Below are positions 48,329 to 57,347 of a stretch of DNA of 64,000 nucleotides, piece by piece. The notes beneath the pieces were generated by a model. It made no database searches, had not been told where the DNA came from, and worked only from the letters and a program-made list of their open reading frames with translations. The number at the start of each line of letters is the position of its first letter. The stretch's first letter is position 1. Location: NCBI GenBank assembly GCA_963776055.1, contig CAVZLD010000002.1, positions 62,001-126,000 of the forward strand. Direction: 5' to 3'. The translations under genes were made by a program, and so were the position numbers. This DNA comes from CAVZLD01 sp963776055. Its GTDB lineage: Bacteria; Planctomycetota; Planctomycetia; Pirellulales; Pirellulaceae.

Positions 48329-49444
48329 TTAGCGGACGACGTGTTCGACTCGATCTTCCGGAACTTGCGCAATTTGCCGCATCAACTGGCGGAGGGTGGT
48401 CTGCTGTTCGGGCGTAGCGCGCACGAATGCGTCCCGGAGTGTCTGCTCCGCGGCTTCCTGCTGCCCGACCGCCCACTGGACTTGCGCCAGGTGCCCCAGC
48501 AATTCGGCCGACGGCGTATTCCGCCGGGCTGCTCGGGTGAGCGATTCGAGCGATTCTTGATGGCGTCCGAGATCCTTTTGTGCCAAGCCCCGCAGCAACC
48601 AGACGCGCTCGCCGGCTGGACTCTCTGTGAAATGGCTGTCCAATCGATCCAGCGTGGCCAGGGCACGGCTCGGACGAGCCTGTTCCTGATGCAGAGCGGC
48701 CAAAGCGAGTAAGGTCTCAGTATTCTGCGGATCGTAGGAGAGGGAACGGTAGTAACTGTCCAAGGCGTCCGCCGCTCGGCCTTGACGCTGTAGGACGGCC
48801 CCGCGCAATCGCCAAGCAGAGGCATCCTGCGGACTGGCGCGTAGCGCCGAATCAGTCATCGCTTCCGCGGCCGGTAGGTCACCGACCGCCAGGTGCATCT
48901 GTCCCAGTTGGACGACCATCGATCCATCACTTTCGTCGGACAATCGCACGGCTTGCGACAGGTGCTCAATGGCGGTTCGGTGCGATCCTCGTTCCCAAAG
49001 ACATTCGGCCAGCCGACAGCGCGCCGCCACATCATCGGGGCAGCAGCGAACGGCACGGGCGAAGATCTGTTCCGCCTCTTGCGTCTGGCCACGCTGCCAG
49101 ACTTCCATTCCCTGTTGCGAGAGTTGGCGCGCCAACATCACGTCTTCGCGCACCGGCCCCGCGCGCGAAGCCCCGCGCAGCCGCTCAGCAACAAAAGCGT
49201 TACCAGCACGCAGCTCAGTCGGCCGGTCGCGCCGGTTCGTCGTACGGCGCAGTCGTCCATCACGGACTCTACTTGCAACAGGTTCTTGAGGTTCACCCGG
49301 GTTCCTCAGCAGCCGTTGGATGCGGGCAGCCGGTTGGAGCAGGAAAAGTATCAGGAGAAGCCCACCGCCACAAGTTGAGATGCTGCGCCGGTAGGCAACT
49401 GCAGGGGAATACGAGACACTACGGGGAGAATGGTTCAGCCGCAA
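48329..49444 (-). CDS. Membrane-anchored TPR protein
   Basis: About 371 residues. An N-terminal hydrophobic segment (GGGLLLILFLLQPAARIQ, near residue 26) is followed by a basic linker, and then about seven tetratricopeptide repeats, e.g. AEQIFARAVRCCPDDVAARC, AIEHLSQAVRLSDESD, ALDSYYRSLSYDPQNTETL and SLESLTRAARRNTPSAELL. The start is uncertain: the only in-frame candidate near the beginning is a TTG at 49444, with no good ribosome site. It lies only 29 bases from the ATG of the divergent gene, so the two promoters would overlap. Confidence 0.72.
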   Translation of the reverse strand: MRLNHSPRSVSYSPAVAYRRSISTCGGGLLLILFLLQPAARIQRLLRNPGEPQEPVASRVRDGRLRRTTNRRDRPTELRAGNAFVAERLRGASRAGPVREDVMLARQLSQQGMEVWQRGQTQEAEQIFARAVRCCPDDVAARCRLAECLWERGSHRTAIEHLSQAVRLSDESDGSMVVQLGQMHLAVGDLPAAEAMTDSALRASPQDASAWRLRGAVLQRQGRAADALDSYYRSLSYDPQNTETLLALAALHQEQARPSRALATLDRLDSHFTESPAGERVWLLRGLAQKDLGRHQESLESLTRAARRNTPSAELLGHLAQVQWAVGQQEAAEQTLRDAFVRATPEQQTTLRQLMRQIAQVPEDRVEHVVR

Positions 49445-49473
49445 ACGCGATTGCCGGGGGGGCTCACGCTGTC

Positions 49474-49908
49474 ATGCCAGCAGAATTCAACCAGTGGGGC
49501 TTGCAATTCCAGTATCCGGAGAACTGGTCGATCGATACCGACGGCCCTCCCGAAGGCCCCCGTTCTGTTTCCGTTCACAGTCCCGATAGCGCCTTCTGGT
49601 CCGTCACCGTCGCTCCTGTCAACGCGCCTTCGCTCGCACAGGGCATCGTGGAGGCGATCCGCCAGGAATACGAAACTTGCGAGTGCGAGCCGGTCGAACA
49701 TCCGATCGGCGAACTGCGATTGGACGGCTTCGAGCTGAACTTCTACTGCCTGGACTTTCTCGTCACAGCGCTCGTGCTGCAATCGCAGGTTGGCGGCGAG
49801 CAGCTTGCCATCCTCTGCCAAGCGGAGAGCCGCGAGTTCGAGCGTCTGCGACAGGTGTTCGATGCGATTTCCGTCAGTCTGCTGCAACATCGGCCGACGG
49901 TCGACTGA
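49474..49908 (+). CDS. Conserved hypothetical protein (PsbP/DUF1795-like fold possible)
   Basis: 144 residues from the ATG at 49474. It opens with QWGLQFQYPENWSIDTDGPP, a pattern typical of small lipoprotein-like or PsbP/DcrB-like domains (F-x-YP-x-W), then VSVHSPDSAFWSVTVAPVNA and ends FERLRQVFDAISVSL. There is no signal peptide, so it is probably cytoplasmic. Function unknown. A GGGGGG stretch lies about 12 bases upstream. Confidence 0.65.
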   Translation: MPAEFNQWGLQFQYPENWSIDTDGPPEGPRSVSVHSPDSAFWSVTVAPVNAPSLAQGIVEAIRQEYETCECEPVEHPIGELRLDGFELNFYCLDFLVTALVLQSQVGGEQLAILCQAESREFERLRQVFDAISVSLLQHRPTVD

Positions 49909-49987
49909 TCGGCCACCGCCCCCCGGTAACGTCCCAAGTCCTGCTGTCGAGAAGATTTGACGTCGCGCAATCTCGCACGAACGGACG

Positions 49988-51340
49988 TCAACCGGCAACC
50001 CAACCCAGCGACTGCCAGTATTCATAAATCCACGGGTGCGACCACGGATTGCCGGCGGCATAGTTCGCGGAGAAGACCGACACCGCGAACAGCCCCAGGG
50101 CCAGCAGGCGGCGGGGACGGGTTTCGGAAAGCCAATCGGCGACCGGCATCATCGCCAACAGCCACAGGGGAAAGAACCAGAACATCCAGCGAAAGCCACA
50201 GCAGACGCCGCCGTAGTTCCGATCGCCCTCCGGACGCAGCAGGATGTAAAAAAACAGGCAGATGGTTGTCAGCAACAACGTTACGCCGCTCAGCAATCGT
50301 TGTCGAAGATCCTCCCGAGTCACCCCTCGGATCGCCCCCAGCAGGCTGAGGATCCAGATGGGAGTGAGCGAAAAGATGCCGTGATGCCCGATCAGCACGT
50401 GCAGAGCGTAGCGCAGCCGCGACGGTTCCCCCAGATCGACGCCCTGTCGTTTCCCATACCAGTAACTGCCAGGATAGTCGTACCAGTTGTCGCCCGCCGC
50501 ACGGTGCGCGTAGGGCGGCCGAAGACTCTCGTGGGCCAGATAATTCGTGAAGAAGAATCCGAAGGCAACGACCGCCACGGCCGGAAGAAAAGCCAGGAGC
50601 GTTTTGCGGGGCGAACACCACAGCATGCCCATCCCGACGACCGCAAGAAACGAGAGCGCGGGCAGTTCGTTGGCCGCCGCAAACGCAGCGGCCAGTCCCG
50701 CGATGACGAAATCCCCTGTCGATGGTTCCTCCGCTTCCCACACACGGTAGAGACACGCGAGAGAAATCATCACGCAGACGGCGGCCGGCAGGTGATTATT
50801 CAGCGTGACGGCAAAGGTCGTCAAAAAGGTTCCCCAGGCAGCACAGGCGACGACAAAAACCCGTCCCCAATCCGATTCCCCGTGGACTTCGACCCAACGT
50901 GCGATCAGGACCAGCATCAACAACAGCGGCAACACATTGCTGAGCACCAGCATCAGCCGGCCGAGGTAGAACGGATGTTCGGCGAGGCCTAACCCGGTGA
51001 TCCACTTCAAACCCGCGTACTCCGCCGCCAGCAGCGTCGGCAGCAAGGTGGGCTTGCTGGAGTAATAGTGGTACTCGCCATCGCGACCGACATGACGCAC
51101 CATGTCGATCGACTTCCAACCGGGACGTTCGCGAACCGAGTCGATGACGTACGTCCCCTGGTCGACCAGCGCGCTAATCGTGGACCAGCGGCTGCGGTCG
51201 TTGGCACTGTAAAATGGCGTGTGCCCATCGCGCGACCGCGCGCTGCCAATCCGTCCAGTGACGGCCGCAAGAGCCGAAACGATCAACAGGGCGTAGACCG
51301 CCCACCGCAGGGATTTCTGATCCTGGTCGTCGACACTCAT
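49988..51340 (-). CDS. Polytopic membrane protein, possibly GT-C-type glycosyltransferase
   Basis: 450 residues with about ten membrane segments, e.g. WAVYALLIVSALAAVTGRIG, LMLVLSNVLPLLLMLVLIA and ALSFLAVVGMGMLWC. The first outer loop contains YHYYSSKPTLLPTLLAAEYAG, resembling the xKPPLLP signature of GT39-like sugar transferases that use lipid-linked donors; the match is weak. It is the last gene of a run UPF0104-like/GT2/this gene, and its ATG overlaps the GT2 stop by 4 bases. Enzymatic function is an inference. Confidence 0.6.
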   Translation of the reverse strand: MSVDDQDQKSLRWAVYALLIVSALAAVTGRIGSARSRDGHTPFYSANDRSRWSTISALVDQGTYVIDSVRERPGWKSIDMVRHVGRDGEYHYYSSKPTLLPTLLAAEYAGLKWITGLGLAEHPFYLGRLMLVLSNVLPLLLMLVLIARWVEVHGESDWGRVFVVACAAWGTFLTTFAVTLNNHLPAAVCVMISLACLYRVWEAEEPSTGDFVIAGLAAAFAAANELPALSFLAVVGMGMLWCSPRKTLLAFLPAVAVVAFGFFFTNYLAHESLRPPYAHRAAGDNWYDYPGSYWYGKRQGVDLGEPSRLRYALHVLIGHHGIFSLTPIWILSLLGAIRGVTREDLRQRLLSGVTLLLTTICLFFYILLRPEGDRNYGGVCCGFRWMFWFFPLWLLAMMPVADWLSETRPRRLLALGLFAVSVFSANYAAGNPWSHPWIYEYWQSLGWVAG

Positions 51341-52443
51341 GGCTTGCGGGGCGAATCCTCACCTTGTTTTCGCGTCGGTAGGTGAGGTCCACCCAGAGGA
51401 GACCAATGGCTCGACGCGCTTGCTTCCTCGCCGGTCACCGAAGACGTTCGCTCGCCTTCTCCCGCTTCCTCCGACCCACCGGTTCGTTCCGCGATCGAAT
51501 ACGTGTCGGTATCCCGCGAATGGAGCGCCGTCATCAGTTCGGCAAGGAAGCCGATCGAGGTGAATTGGGCCCCCAGCAGGGCCGCCCCCAGACAATAGAA
51601 AAAAAGGGCTCGATCGGTCAGGCTCATCGGGGTCCACCCTGGAAGCACGCGGGACAGCACCCATTGAATCGTCAACAGCAAGATTCCCGTCAATCCCACG
51701 AAGAGGCCACCCAGTCCCACCATGCCCAGCAAGTGTTGCGGGCGTTGGCCGAAACCGGTCAGGAAACGGACCGTCAACAGATCGAGAAACCCTTTCGGGA
51801 TGCGCAACAGCCCGTACTTCGACCGCCCAAATTGTCGAGGCCGATGGTGGACCTCGACTTCCCCCACGCGCCAGCCTTGAGCGGCCGCCAGCACGGGGAC
51901 GAAACGATGGAGTTCACCATACAATCGCAGTCCATCGAACACTTGGCGGCGGTAGCACTTGAATCCGCAATTATGGTCGTGCAGGTGCACGCCCGTCATG
52001 CGGCTGACCATCCAATTGAAGACGCGCGAAGGCCACACTTTGTGCCACGGGTCGTGACGCCGTTTCTTCCAACCGCTGACCACGTCGTAACCCTGATCCA
52101 ACACCGACAACAACTTGGGAATTTCGTGTGGATCATCCTGCAAGTCCGCATCCAGTGTCAGGACGAGGTCACCGCGAGTCGCCGCGACCCCGGCGTTTAG
52201 AGCGGCCGCTTTGCCGAAGTTCCGCCGAAAACGAATCCCCCGCACTCGTTGGTCGCGAGCACAAATCTGCTGAATGACTTCCCACGAGTCATCGGTGGAG
52301 CCGTCATCGATCAGTACCACATCCAGCTCGTAGCCGAATTCCTTTCCGACCGCGTCCAACTGGCGATGCAGAGGAGAAAGACTGGGGCCCTCATTCAACA
52401 CGGGAATCACGATCGAGAGCAGTGGCTGGTGATCTGTCATCAT
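51337..52443 (-). CDS. GT2 glycosyltransferase, polyprenyl-phosphate (DPM1/ArnC-like) type
   Basis: 368 residues. The GT2 catalytic domain has SIVIPVLNEGPSLSPLHRQ, VVLIDDGSTDDSWEVIQ, RGIRFRRNFGKAAALNAGV and TLDADLQDDPHEIPKLL (metal motif), all typical of enzymes that load sugars onto polyprenyl phosphate. Two C-terminal membrane segments follow (LLGMVGLGGLFVGLTGILLL and FFYCLGAALLGAQFTSIGF). A polar tail of about 50 residues is unusual. It sits between the flippase-like gene and the polytopic membrane protein, supporting a lipid-linked sugar pathway. Confidence 0.88.
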   Translation of the reverse strand: MMTDHQPLLSIVIPVLNEGPSLSPLHRQLDAVGKEFGYELDVVLIDDGSTDDSWEVIQQICARDQRVRGIRFRRNFGKAAALNAGVAATRGDLVLTLDADLQDDPHEIPKLLSVLDQGYDVVSGWKKRRHDPWHKVWPSRVFNWMVSRMTGVHLHDHNCGFKCYRRQVFDGLRLYGELHRFVPVLAAAQGWRVGEVEVHHRPRQFGRSKYGLLRIPKGFLDLLTVRFLTGFGQRPQHLLGMVGLGGLFVGLTGILLLTIQWVLSRVLPGWTPMSLTDRALFFYCLGAALLGAQFTSIGFLAELMTALHSRDTDTYSIAERTGGSEEAGEGERTSSVTGEEASASSHWSPLGGPHLPTRKQGEDSPRKP

Positions 52444-52525
52444 GCAGAAGTCGTGGGAAGGAAAGTCGGCGGGAAAAGGCTCGAAATCACAACGGCCTCT
52501 CTGCCACCGCTCGGTCGAGCGGGTG

Positions 52526-53515
52526 TCAGTCCGGCCGCTGCCGTTTCCATCCTATATATAGGATAGCTGAAACCAACAGCTCTGCCAGCAGCCAAACCAG
52601 CCGGAGCAGCACCGCGGAGGCGATCGCGACGACCGCTCCAAAAGGCTCGGCCATCAGCTCATCCAAAACCAGCTCACGCACGCCCAGCCCACCGGGCAGT
52701 AGCGAAAGAAAGCCCGCAACTACGGCGAGGCTAACGGAAGTCGTCATCCGCGCCCAGTGAGAAAACCAGGGATCCAAGACGACCCCGTCGGGCAGCAGAT
52801 CGCCAGGTAGGGATTTCAGGACGGCCCACAGACTGAGCCCCATGATGGACCAGCCGATGCCGTTGGCCAACCAGCCCAGAAACATCACCGGCCACGTGAA
52901 ATGCTCCAGCGCCACCGCCACAGGCGGTCGGACGACCGTGACGCGAAGGCGTCGGACCAGGAATCGAAAGACTGGCGGCCAGGTGGGGATTCCCGACAAG
53001 AACATCAGGATCACGGCCAGCGCAAGTAGTCCGGTGTGACTGGCAAACAGGCAGCTGATCAGCAGTGCCGCCACCAGCGCGCCGACGGTCATCATCGTCA
53101 GGGTTTCCGCGAAAACGCTGACCGCGGCGATCGCGGGGTCCACGTGCGCTCGGTTCAGCAGAGCCGTGCGAATGACCACGACCATCGCCTTGCCCGGGAC
53201 GTACTTTCCCAAGTGCCCCGCGTAATAGGCGCGCAACGTATCCAGCAACCGCGGCTGCTGCCCTAACACTCGTAACAGCCGGTGCCAGTACAGGCCCATC
53301 GGCAGCAACGCCATCAAGTAAAGACCAGCGGACAGACCCAGCCATCGGACATCCAGTTGGCGGAGGGAGAATCCCCCTTCCTGCTGCAATTGAATGTGCG
53401 CCGTCTGGATCGCCCGAACGACGAAGATTGCCACTGTCAGGACAATCAACCATTTCAGCCACACGATCCAGCGCCGCGTGGACCCGGTCGGTCCCTTCAC
53501 GGAGAAGCCTCCCAT
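52526..53515 (-). CDS. UPF0104/LPG_synthase_TM family membrane protein (flippase-like)
   Basis: 329 residues from the ATG at 53515. About eight membrane segments, with the family signature AYYAGHLGKYVPGKAMVVVIRTALL near residue 95, and the SLLPGGLGVRELVLDELM motif near the end. The family includes the membrane half of lysylphosphatidylglycerol synthase and proteins near lipid-linked sugar genes; the aminoacyl domain is absent here, so lipid flipping or support of the adjacent GT2 is likelier (inference). The DPM-type GT2 follows 82 bases downstream. Confidence 0.82.
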   Translation of the reverse strand: MGGFSVKGPTGSTRRWIVWLKWLIVLTVAIFVVRAIQTAHIQLQQEGGFSLRQLDVRWLGLSAGLYLMALLPMGLYWHRLLRVLGQQPRLLDTLRAYYAGHLGKYVPGKAMVVVIRTALLNRAHVDPAIAAVSVFAETLTMMTVGALVAALLISCLFASHTGLLALAVILMFLSGIPTWPPVFRFLVRRLRVTVVRPPVAVALEHFTWPVMFLGWLANGIGWSIMGLSLWAVLKSLPGDLLPDGVVLDPWFSHWARMTTSVSLAVVAGFLSLLPGGLGVRELVLDELMAEPFGAVVAIASAVLLRLVWLLAELLVSAILYIGWKRQRPD

Positions 53516-53701
53516 TGCCCCAGCAAGATCTCCCTCACGCCGCACAGTTCGGCGTCAAGCGCGGGGTATTGTGCTTCGCCCAGCGATCGGCTACAAGTCG
53601 AAAGCTCGCAAATCGGGGATGAATCTGGCGACGTCGCCCCCCAAAACGACGAATCGTGATGCCAATCGACGGCTGGATCCCGGAACCTCGAGGTAGATGA
53701 C

Positions 53702-55261
53702 ATGACGCGATGGGTTTCTCTGTTCCTTCTGCTGGTCGTCATCGCGGCAACCGGATATATGCTCTACCGCGTGATGGCGGGCTTCTTGCTGCCTTTATTT
53801 CTTGCCGTTGTGCTGGCGGTGATCTTTCGACCCCTCCACCAGTGGATCTTGCGAACGACCGGAAACCGCGAACACGTCGCCGCTCTCCTGACCACGCTAA
53901 CGATCCTCGCCACCGTGCTCGTTCCGATGGGCGCAGTCCTCGGTCTGGCGATCCACGAAGGGCTGTATGCCGTTCGCGGCAACGTGCTGCAACGGGTGGA
54001 GAACAAAGTTGGCAATCTGCGTCAATCGCTTCGCTTGAATCTCCCCTTCGAGACCTTTCCCGATCAAACCGGAAACATGGTCGAGATTGATGAACTGGAG
54101 TCGCTGCTGAGCCGTCTACCGGACGAGTTGCCGCACCGCGAAGACGTCACGGCCGAGCAGCGGAACAATATCAGCCTGTTGTTGCATCACATCGAAGCCT
54201 TGCAGGATCGGCTGCAGTTACTTCGGGAAGAAATCGAAGGGGCCGCGGGGGACCGAGAATTTGCGGGGCCCCAACAGCGGATCATCCAACGACTGCTGAA
54301 AGCCAAGCAGAAGAAGCCTTTTGACGAGCTTGCCGCGATCCGTGAGACCCTGGTCGACGTCGAATCCTACCTCGCGGGGACCCCTTCCCCACCCGATTCA
54401 CTTGAAACCGCATCGGAAGCAACGCAAGCGGCCACTCCCGAGATGGAACTGGATCGTCGCTACGCGCGGCTGAAGGCCGACTATCGGGCATTCCGGCTCG
54501 ATCTGCTGGGGGGGCCCATCTGGTCCTGGGCCCGGAATTTGGCCAACCCCACTTCCCATCAGATGGAAGTATGGATGCGATCGGCCGAAACGTATCTCAG
54601 CGGCTGGCTGCCGTCGCTTGCGGGGCAAGCCACCGCCTTGGTCGGCCAGATTCTGATTAGCACCGGGATCATGGCCCTGGCTCTGTTCTACTTTCTAAAG
54701 GACGGCCCCGCGATGATCCGCGCCTTGATGTGGTTATCCCCGATGGATGATCGGCACGAAGAAGAACTGCTGATGGAATTCGCCTCCGTCAGCCGCGCCG
54801 TTGTATTGGCGACACTGTTGTCGGCCCTCGCGCAAGGATTGCTCGCGGCGCCAGCCTACTACCTGGCCGGGTTCAATTCCGTTTTTCTCTTGATGATGCT
54901 GACGATGCTGCTGGCCATGGTTCCTTTCATCGGAGCCGCCGCGGTGTGGTTTCCCGCCTGTCTATGGCTGGCCTTTGCCGAACAACGGTTCGCTGCCGCC
55001 GGTGCGCTACTGGTCTATGGAGTGGTAATCATTTCGATGGCGGATAACATCGTGAAACCATACGTCCTCGCGGGCCGGTCGCGATTGCATCCGTTGCTGG
55101 GGCTGCTGAGCGTTTTGGGCGGCGTGCAAGCGTTAGGACCGATCGGGATTCTGGTAGGACCGATGATCGTCTCGTTCCTCCAAGCGTTGCTGACGATCCT
55201 GAACCAGCAACTGGCGGAGTTCGAGGACTCGGCCAAGGTCAGCCAGCCACAGCCGGCTTGA
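53702..55261 (+). CDS. AI-2E family transporter with long internal soluble region
   Basis: 519 residues; family members are usually 330-400. N-terminal membrane segments include VSLFLLLVVIAATGYMLYRV, GFLLPLFLAVVLAVIFRPL and TTLTILATVLVPMGAVLGLA. An inserted region of about 180 residues (about 95-275) is polar and helical (ISLLLHHIEALQDRLQLLRE, FDELAAIRETLVDVESYLAG). Then come the family's C-terminal segments: LISTGIMALALFYFLKDGP, LLMMLTMLLAMVPFIGAAA and GVQALGPIGILVGPMIVSF. A GAGGTAG ribosome site precedes the ATG. Substrate unknown: the family includes exporters and Na+/H+ antiporters as well as the AI-2 protein. Confidence 0.85.
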   Translation: MTRWVSLFLLLVVIAATGYMLYRVMAGFLLPLFLAVVLAVIFRPLHQWILRTTGNREHVAALLTTLTILATVLVPMGAVLGLAIHEGLYAVRGNVLQRVENKVGNLRQSLRLNLPFETFPDQTGNMVEIDELESLLSRLPDELPHREDVTAEQRNNISLLLHHIEALQDRLQLLREEIEGAAGDREFAGPQQRIIQRLLKAKQKKPFDELAAIRETLVDVESYLAGTPSPPDSLETASEATQAATPEMELDRRYARLKADYRAFRLDLLGGPIWSWARNLANPTSHQMEVWMRSAETYLSGWLPSLAGQATALVGQILISTGIMALALFYFLKDGPAMIRALMWLSPMDDRHEEELLMEFASVSRAVVLATLLSALAQGLLAAPAYYLAGFNSVFLLMMLTMLLAMVPFIGAAAVWFPACLWLAFAEQRFAAAGALLVYGVVIISMADNIVKPYVLAGRSRLHPLLGLLSVLGGVQALGPIGILVGPMIVSFLQALLTILNQQLAEFEDSAKVSQPQPA

Positions 55262-55486
55262 GCGGCTTGGCAGGCTGGATCCGTCCCCAAAGCTGTATTT
55301 ACACGGGCAGCGATCAATCTGTACGATGCGAGAGCTTCAGCGGAACGTGCGGGCTGTCGGCTCGCGGGATCGTACGGTGGGAAGCGACGGTCGGGAAAGC
55401 AGCCGCCCACGTCGGACCCGGTGTGTGTCTCCTTTTTGCTTTCGCTAGCAATCAGCAACCGCTTGGAAACGCAAGGAGCAATTCGC

Positions 55487-56491
55487 ATGACCTGGACGGC
55501 ACTCCTGGTAATGTGCACCGTCGCCGCAGATCAGTCGGGCGGCTGGCGTCCCGGGGGTTATCCCGGAGCCGATCCCGTTCCGCCATTTCCGACGCAGACG
55601 GCGCCGCCCCCGAGCGTCTCCATGCCGCCTGCGGTCGCGCCGGCGTACGATCCCACGGCCAGTACACCGCCGCCGGCCACGGCGAATCCGACCGCCGCTG
55701 GCTCGTGGTGGACGCAGACACCGATGCCGAGCACTCTGGCCGCTCCGGTCACTCGCACACCCGCGGCGGGGCCGCACAATACCCCCTCGGGCACCTCCCC
55801 GATGCGACAGGCCGCAGGCAGCGTCTATCCCCCGTCCCCGCCCCCGGTCGGAACACGCACCGCCGCCGCCTTTCCCAGCACGGCCGCCGGCGGTGAGATC
55901 CTACCGCCGAACTTTCCTGCACGCTCCCCGACCACGACCAGCGCGGGCGAGATCCTTCCGCCGAGTGGCGGCAACAGCTCCAATGGCTCGCTTACCGGCG
56001 GACGAGAAATCTTGTACGAAACCAACGAGCCACCCACGGGCAGCCAAATCCCGGCCAGCTATCGCGGCAAGATCTTCGTCTCGGCCCCCGACACGACAAC
56101 CGCACCGGCCCTGCAGCCGCCCCAGAATGCAAGCATTCCCGCCATCGGCGGACAACGCTATCAGGCACAGCGAGTCCCCGCCCCCGAACAACTGCCGACG
56201 ACCGAGACAATTGGTGGCAGTTCGACGGAGCAAACCACGAAAAACGAAACCGCTTCCTCAACCGCTTCGGATCGTTGGTGGCCCCTGCTGCTGGCGATTC
56301 TCGGCCTGTTCGGCTCGATCGGTTTCAATGTCTACCTGGGATGGATCGCGTGGGACCTGCACGGACGGTATCAGGATGTCGTCGCCGACCTGCATGACCT
56401 GGAAAACCAGTTCGACGAACGAGTTGGCGAAATGGAATCCGATCGCAACCCGCGGCGAGAATCCCGGCGGGTCGCCGCGATGGCGGGATAG
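55487..56491 (+). CDS. Proline-rich exported protein with C-terminal membrane anchor
   Basis: 334 residues from the ATG at 55487, with a strong AAGGAG 8 bases upstream. A short N-terminal hydrophobic segment (TWTALLVMCTVAA) may be a signal. The body is low complexity, rich in Pro, Thr, Ala and Ser. It carries a repeated GGEILPP/AGEILPP motif, followed by GGREILYETNEPPTGSQIPA. One membrane segment (WWPLLLAILGLFGSIGFNVYLGW) is near residue 265, followed by a charged helix (DVVADLHDLENQFDERVGE). Function unknown. Confidence 0.65.
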   Translation: MTWTALLVMCTVAADQSGGWRPGGYPGADPVPPFPTQTAPPPSVSMPPAVAPAYDPTASTPPPATANPTAAGSWWTQTPMPSTLAAPVTRTPAAGPHNTPSGTSPMRQAAGSVYPPSPPPVGTRTAAAFPSTAAGGEILPPNFPARSPTTTSAGEILPPSGGNSSNGSLTGGREILYETNEPPTGSQIPASYRGKIFVSAPDTTTAPALQPPQNASIPAIGGQRYQAQRVPAPEQLPTTETIGGSSTEQTTKNETASSTASDRWWPLLLAILGLFGSIGFNVYLGWIAWDLHGRYQDVVADLHDLENQFDERVGEMESDRNPRRESRRVAAMAG

Positions 56492-57347
56492 CTCGCCGCA
56501 TGACCGACGGACTTAATTCTGCCGGAGACGGCTCGTAACCGGCGCGGTGGAAGTGGGGCCCGGGAACCATGCCCGGTGCCCCCGGTTGTTTCGCCTGGAT
56601 CCAGTCGTAGTACTCCACGTTCTTTAACTTGGAGGCGGCGGCCCGATCCAGATAGGTGATCGTGTCCGAGTGCAACTGCAGCGCGCTCGCCGTGATCATA
56701 CTTGTGACCGGTCCCTCCACGGCGGCCGCGATCGCCTCGGCCTTGCTTTCGCCGCTGGCCAACAGCACGATCCGCTGCGCCTCCAGGATCGTGCCGACTC
56801 CCATCGTGATCGCATAGATCGGCACATCTTCCGGCTTATCAAAGAACCGCGCATTGTCCTGAATGGTTGGTCGCGCAAGGGTCTTGATGCGCGTGCGAGA
56901 ACCAAGTGAGCTGGATGGTTCGTTGAAGGCAATGTGACCGTCTGAACCGATCCCGAGAATCTGAAGGTCGATTCCACCGCATTCCACGATCCGCCGCTCG
57001 TACCACTGACAGAAGGCCTCGTAGTTGTCTGTGGTCCCGGAGGGGATGTAGACGTTCTGCTTGGGAATATTGATGTGCTGAAACAAGTGATGGTGCATGA
57101 AGTAGTGGTAACTCTGCGGATTGTTCCGCGTCAGTCCCACGTACTCATCCAAATTGAACGTGGTCACCTGCGAGAAATCGAGACCTTCCTCGCGATGCAT
57201 CCGAACAAGCTCCTCGTAGAGTCCGACGGGAGTACTTCCGGTTGCCAACCCCAGCACAGCATTCGGTTTGGAGTTCAGTGTCTGGGCCACCACCAGCGCG
57301 GCCGCCTTGCTCATCGCCTCACTTGTTTCGTTGATAATGATTTCCAT
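56325..57347 (-). CDS. nagB: Glucosamine-6-phosphate deaminase
   Basis: From the ATG at 57347 (AAGGGGA upstream) the first about 265 residues are a complete NagB: VLGLATGSTPVGLYEELVR, TTFNLDEYVGL (catalytic Asp), ILGIGSDGHIAFNEPSSS (catalytic Asp/His/Glu) and ITMGVGTILEAQRIVLLASG. It converts glucosamine-6-phosphate to fructose-6-phosphate and ammonia. The frame runs on for about 75 residues of non-family sequence and overlaps the end of the convergent Pro-rich gene by 167 bases. A stop exists in a neighbouring frame at 56513-56515, giving a normal length, so another frame error around 56520-56560 is likely. Confidence 0.9.
   Translation of the reverse strand: MEIIINETSEAMSKAAALVVAQTLNSKPNAVLGLATGSTPVGLYEELVRMHREEGLDFSQVTTFNLDEYVGLTRNNPQSYHYFMHHHLFQHINIPKQNVYIPSGTTDNYEAFCQWYERRIVECGGIDLQILGIGSDGHIAFNEPSSSLGSRTRIKTLARPTIQDNARFFDKPEDVPIYAITMGVGTILEAQRIVLLASGESKAEAIAAAVEGPVTSMITASALQLHSDTITYLDRAAASKLKNVEYYDWIQAKQPGAPGMVPGPHFHRAGYEPSPAELSPSVMRRAIPPSRRPAGILAAGCDRIPFRQLVRRTGFPGHAGRRRHPDTVRAGPTRSIPGRH

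Noticed and set aside
52549..52564. Perfect 16-base palindrome ATCCTATATATAGGAT
   Set aside because: It lies inside the 3' end of the flippase-like coding region (AILYIGW) and has no paired site; may be chance, so not called an operator.
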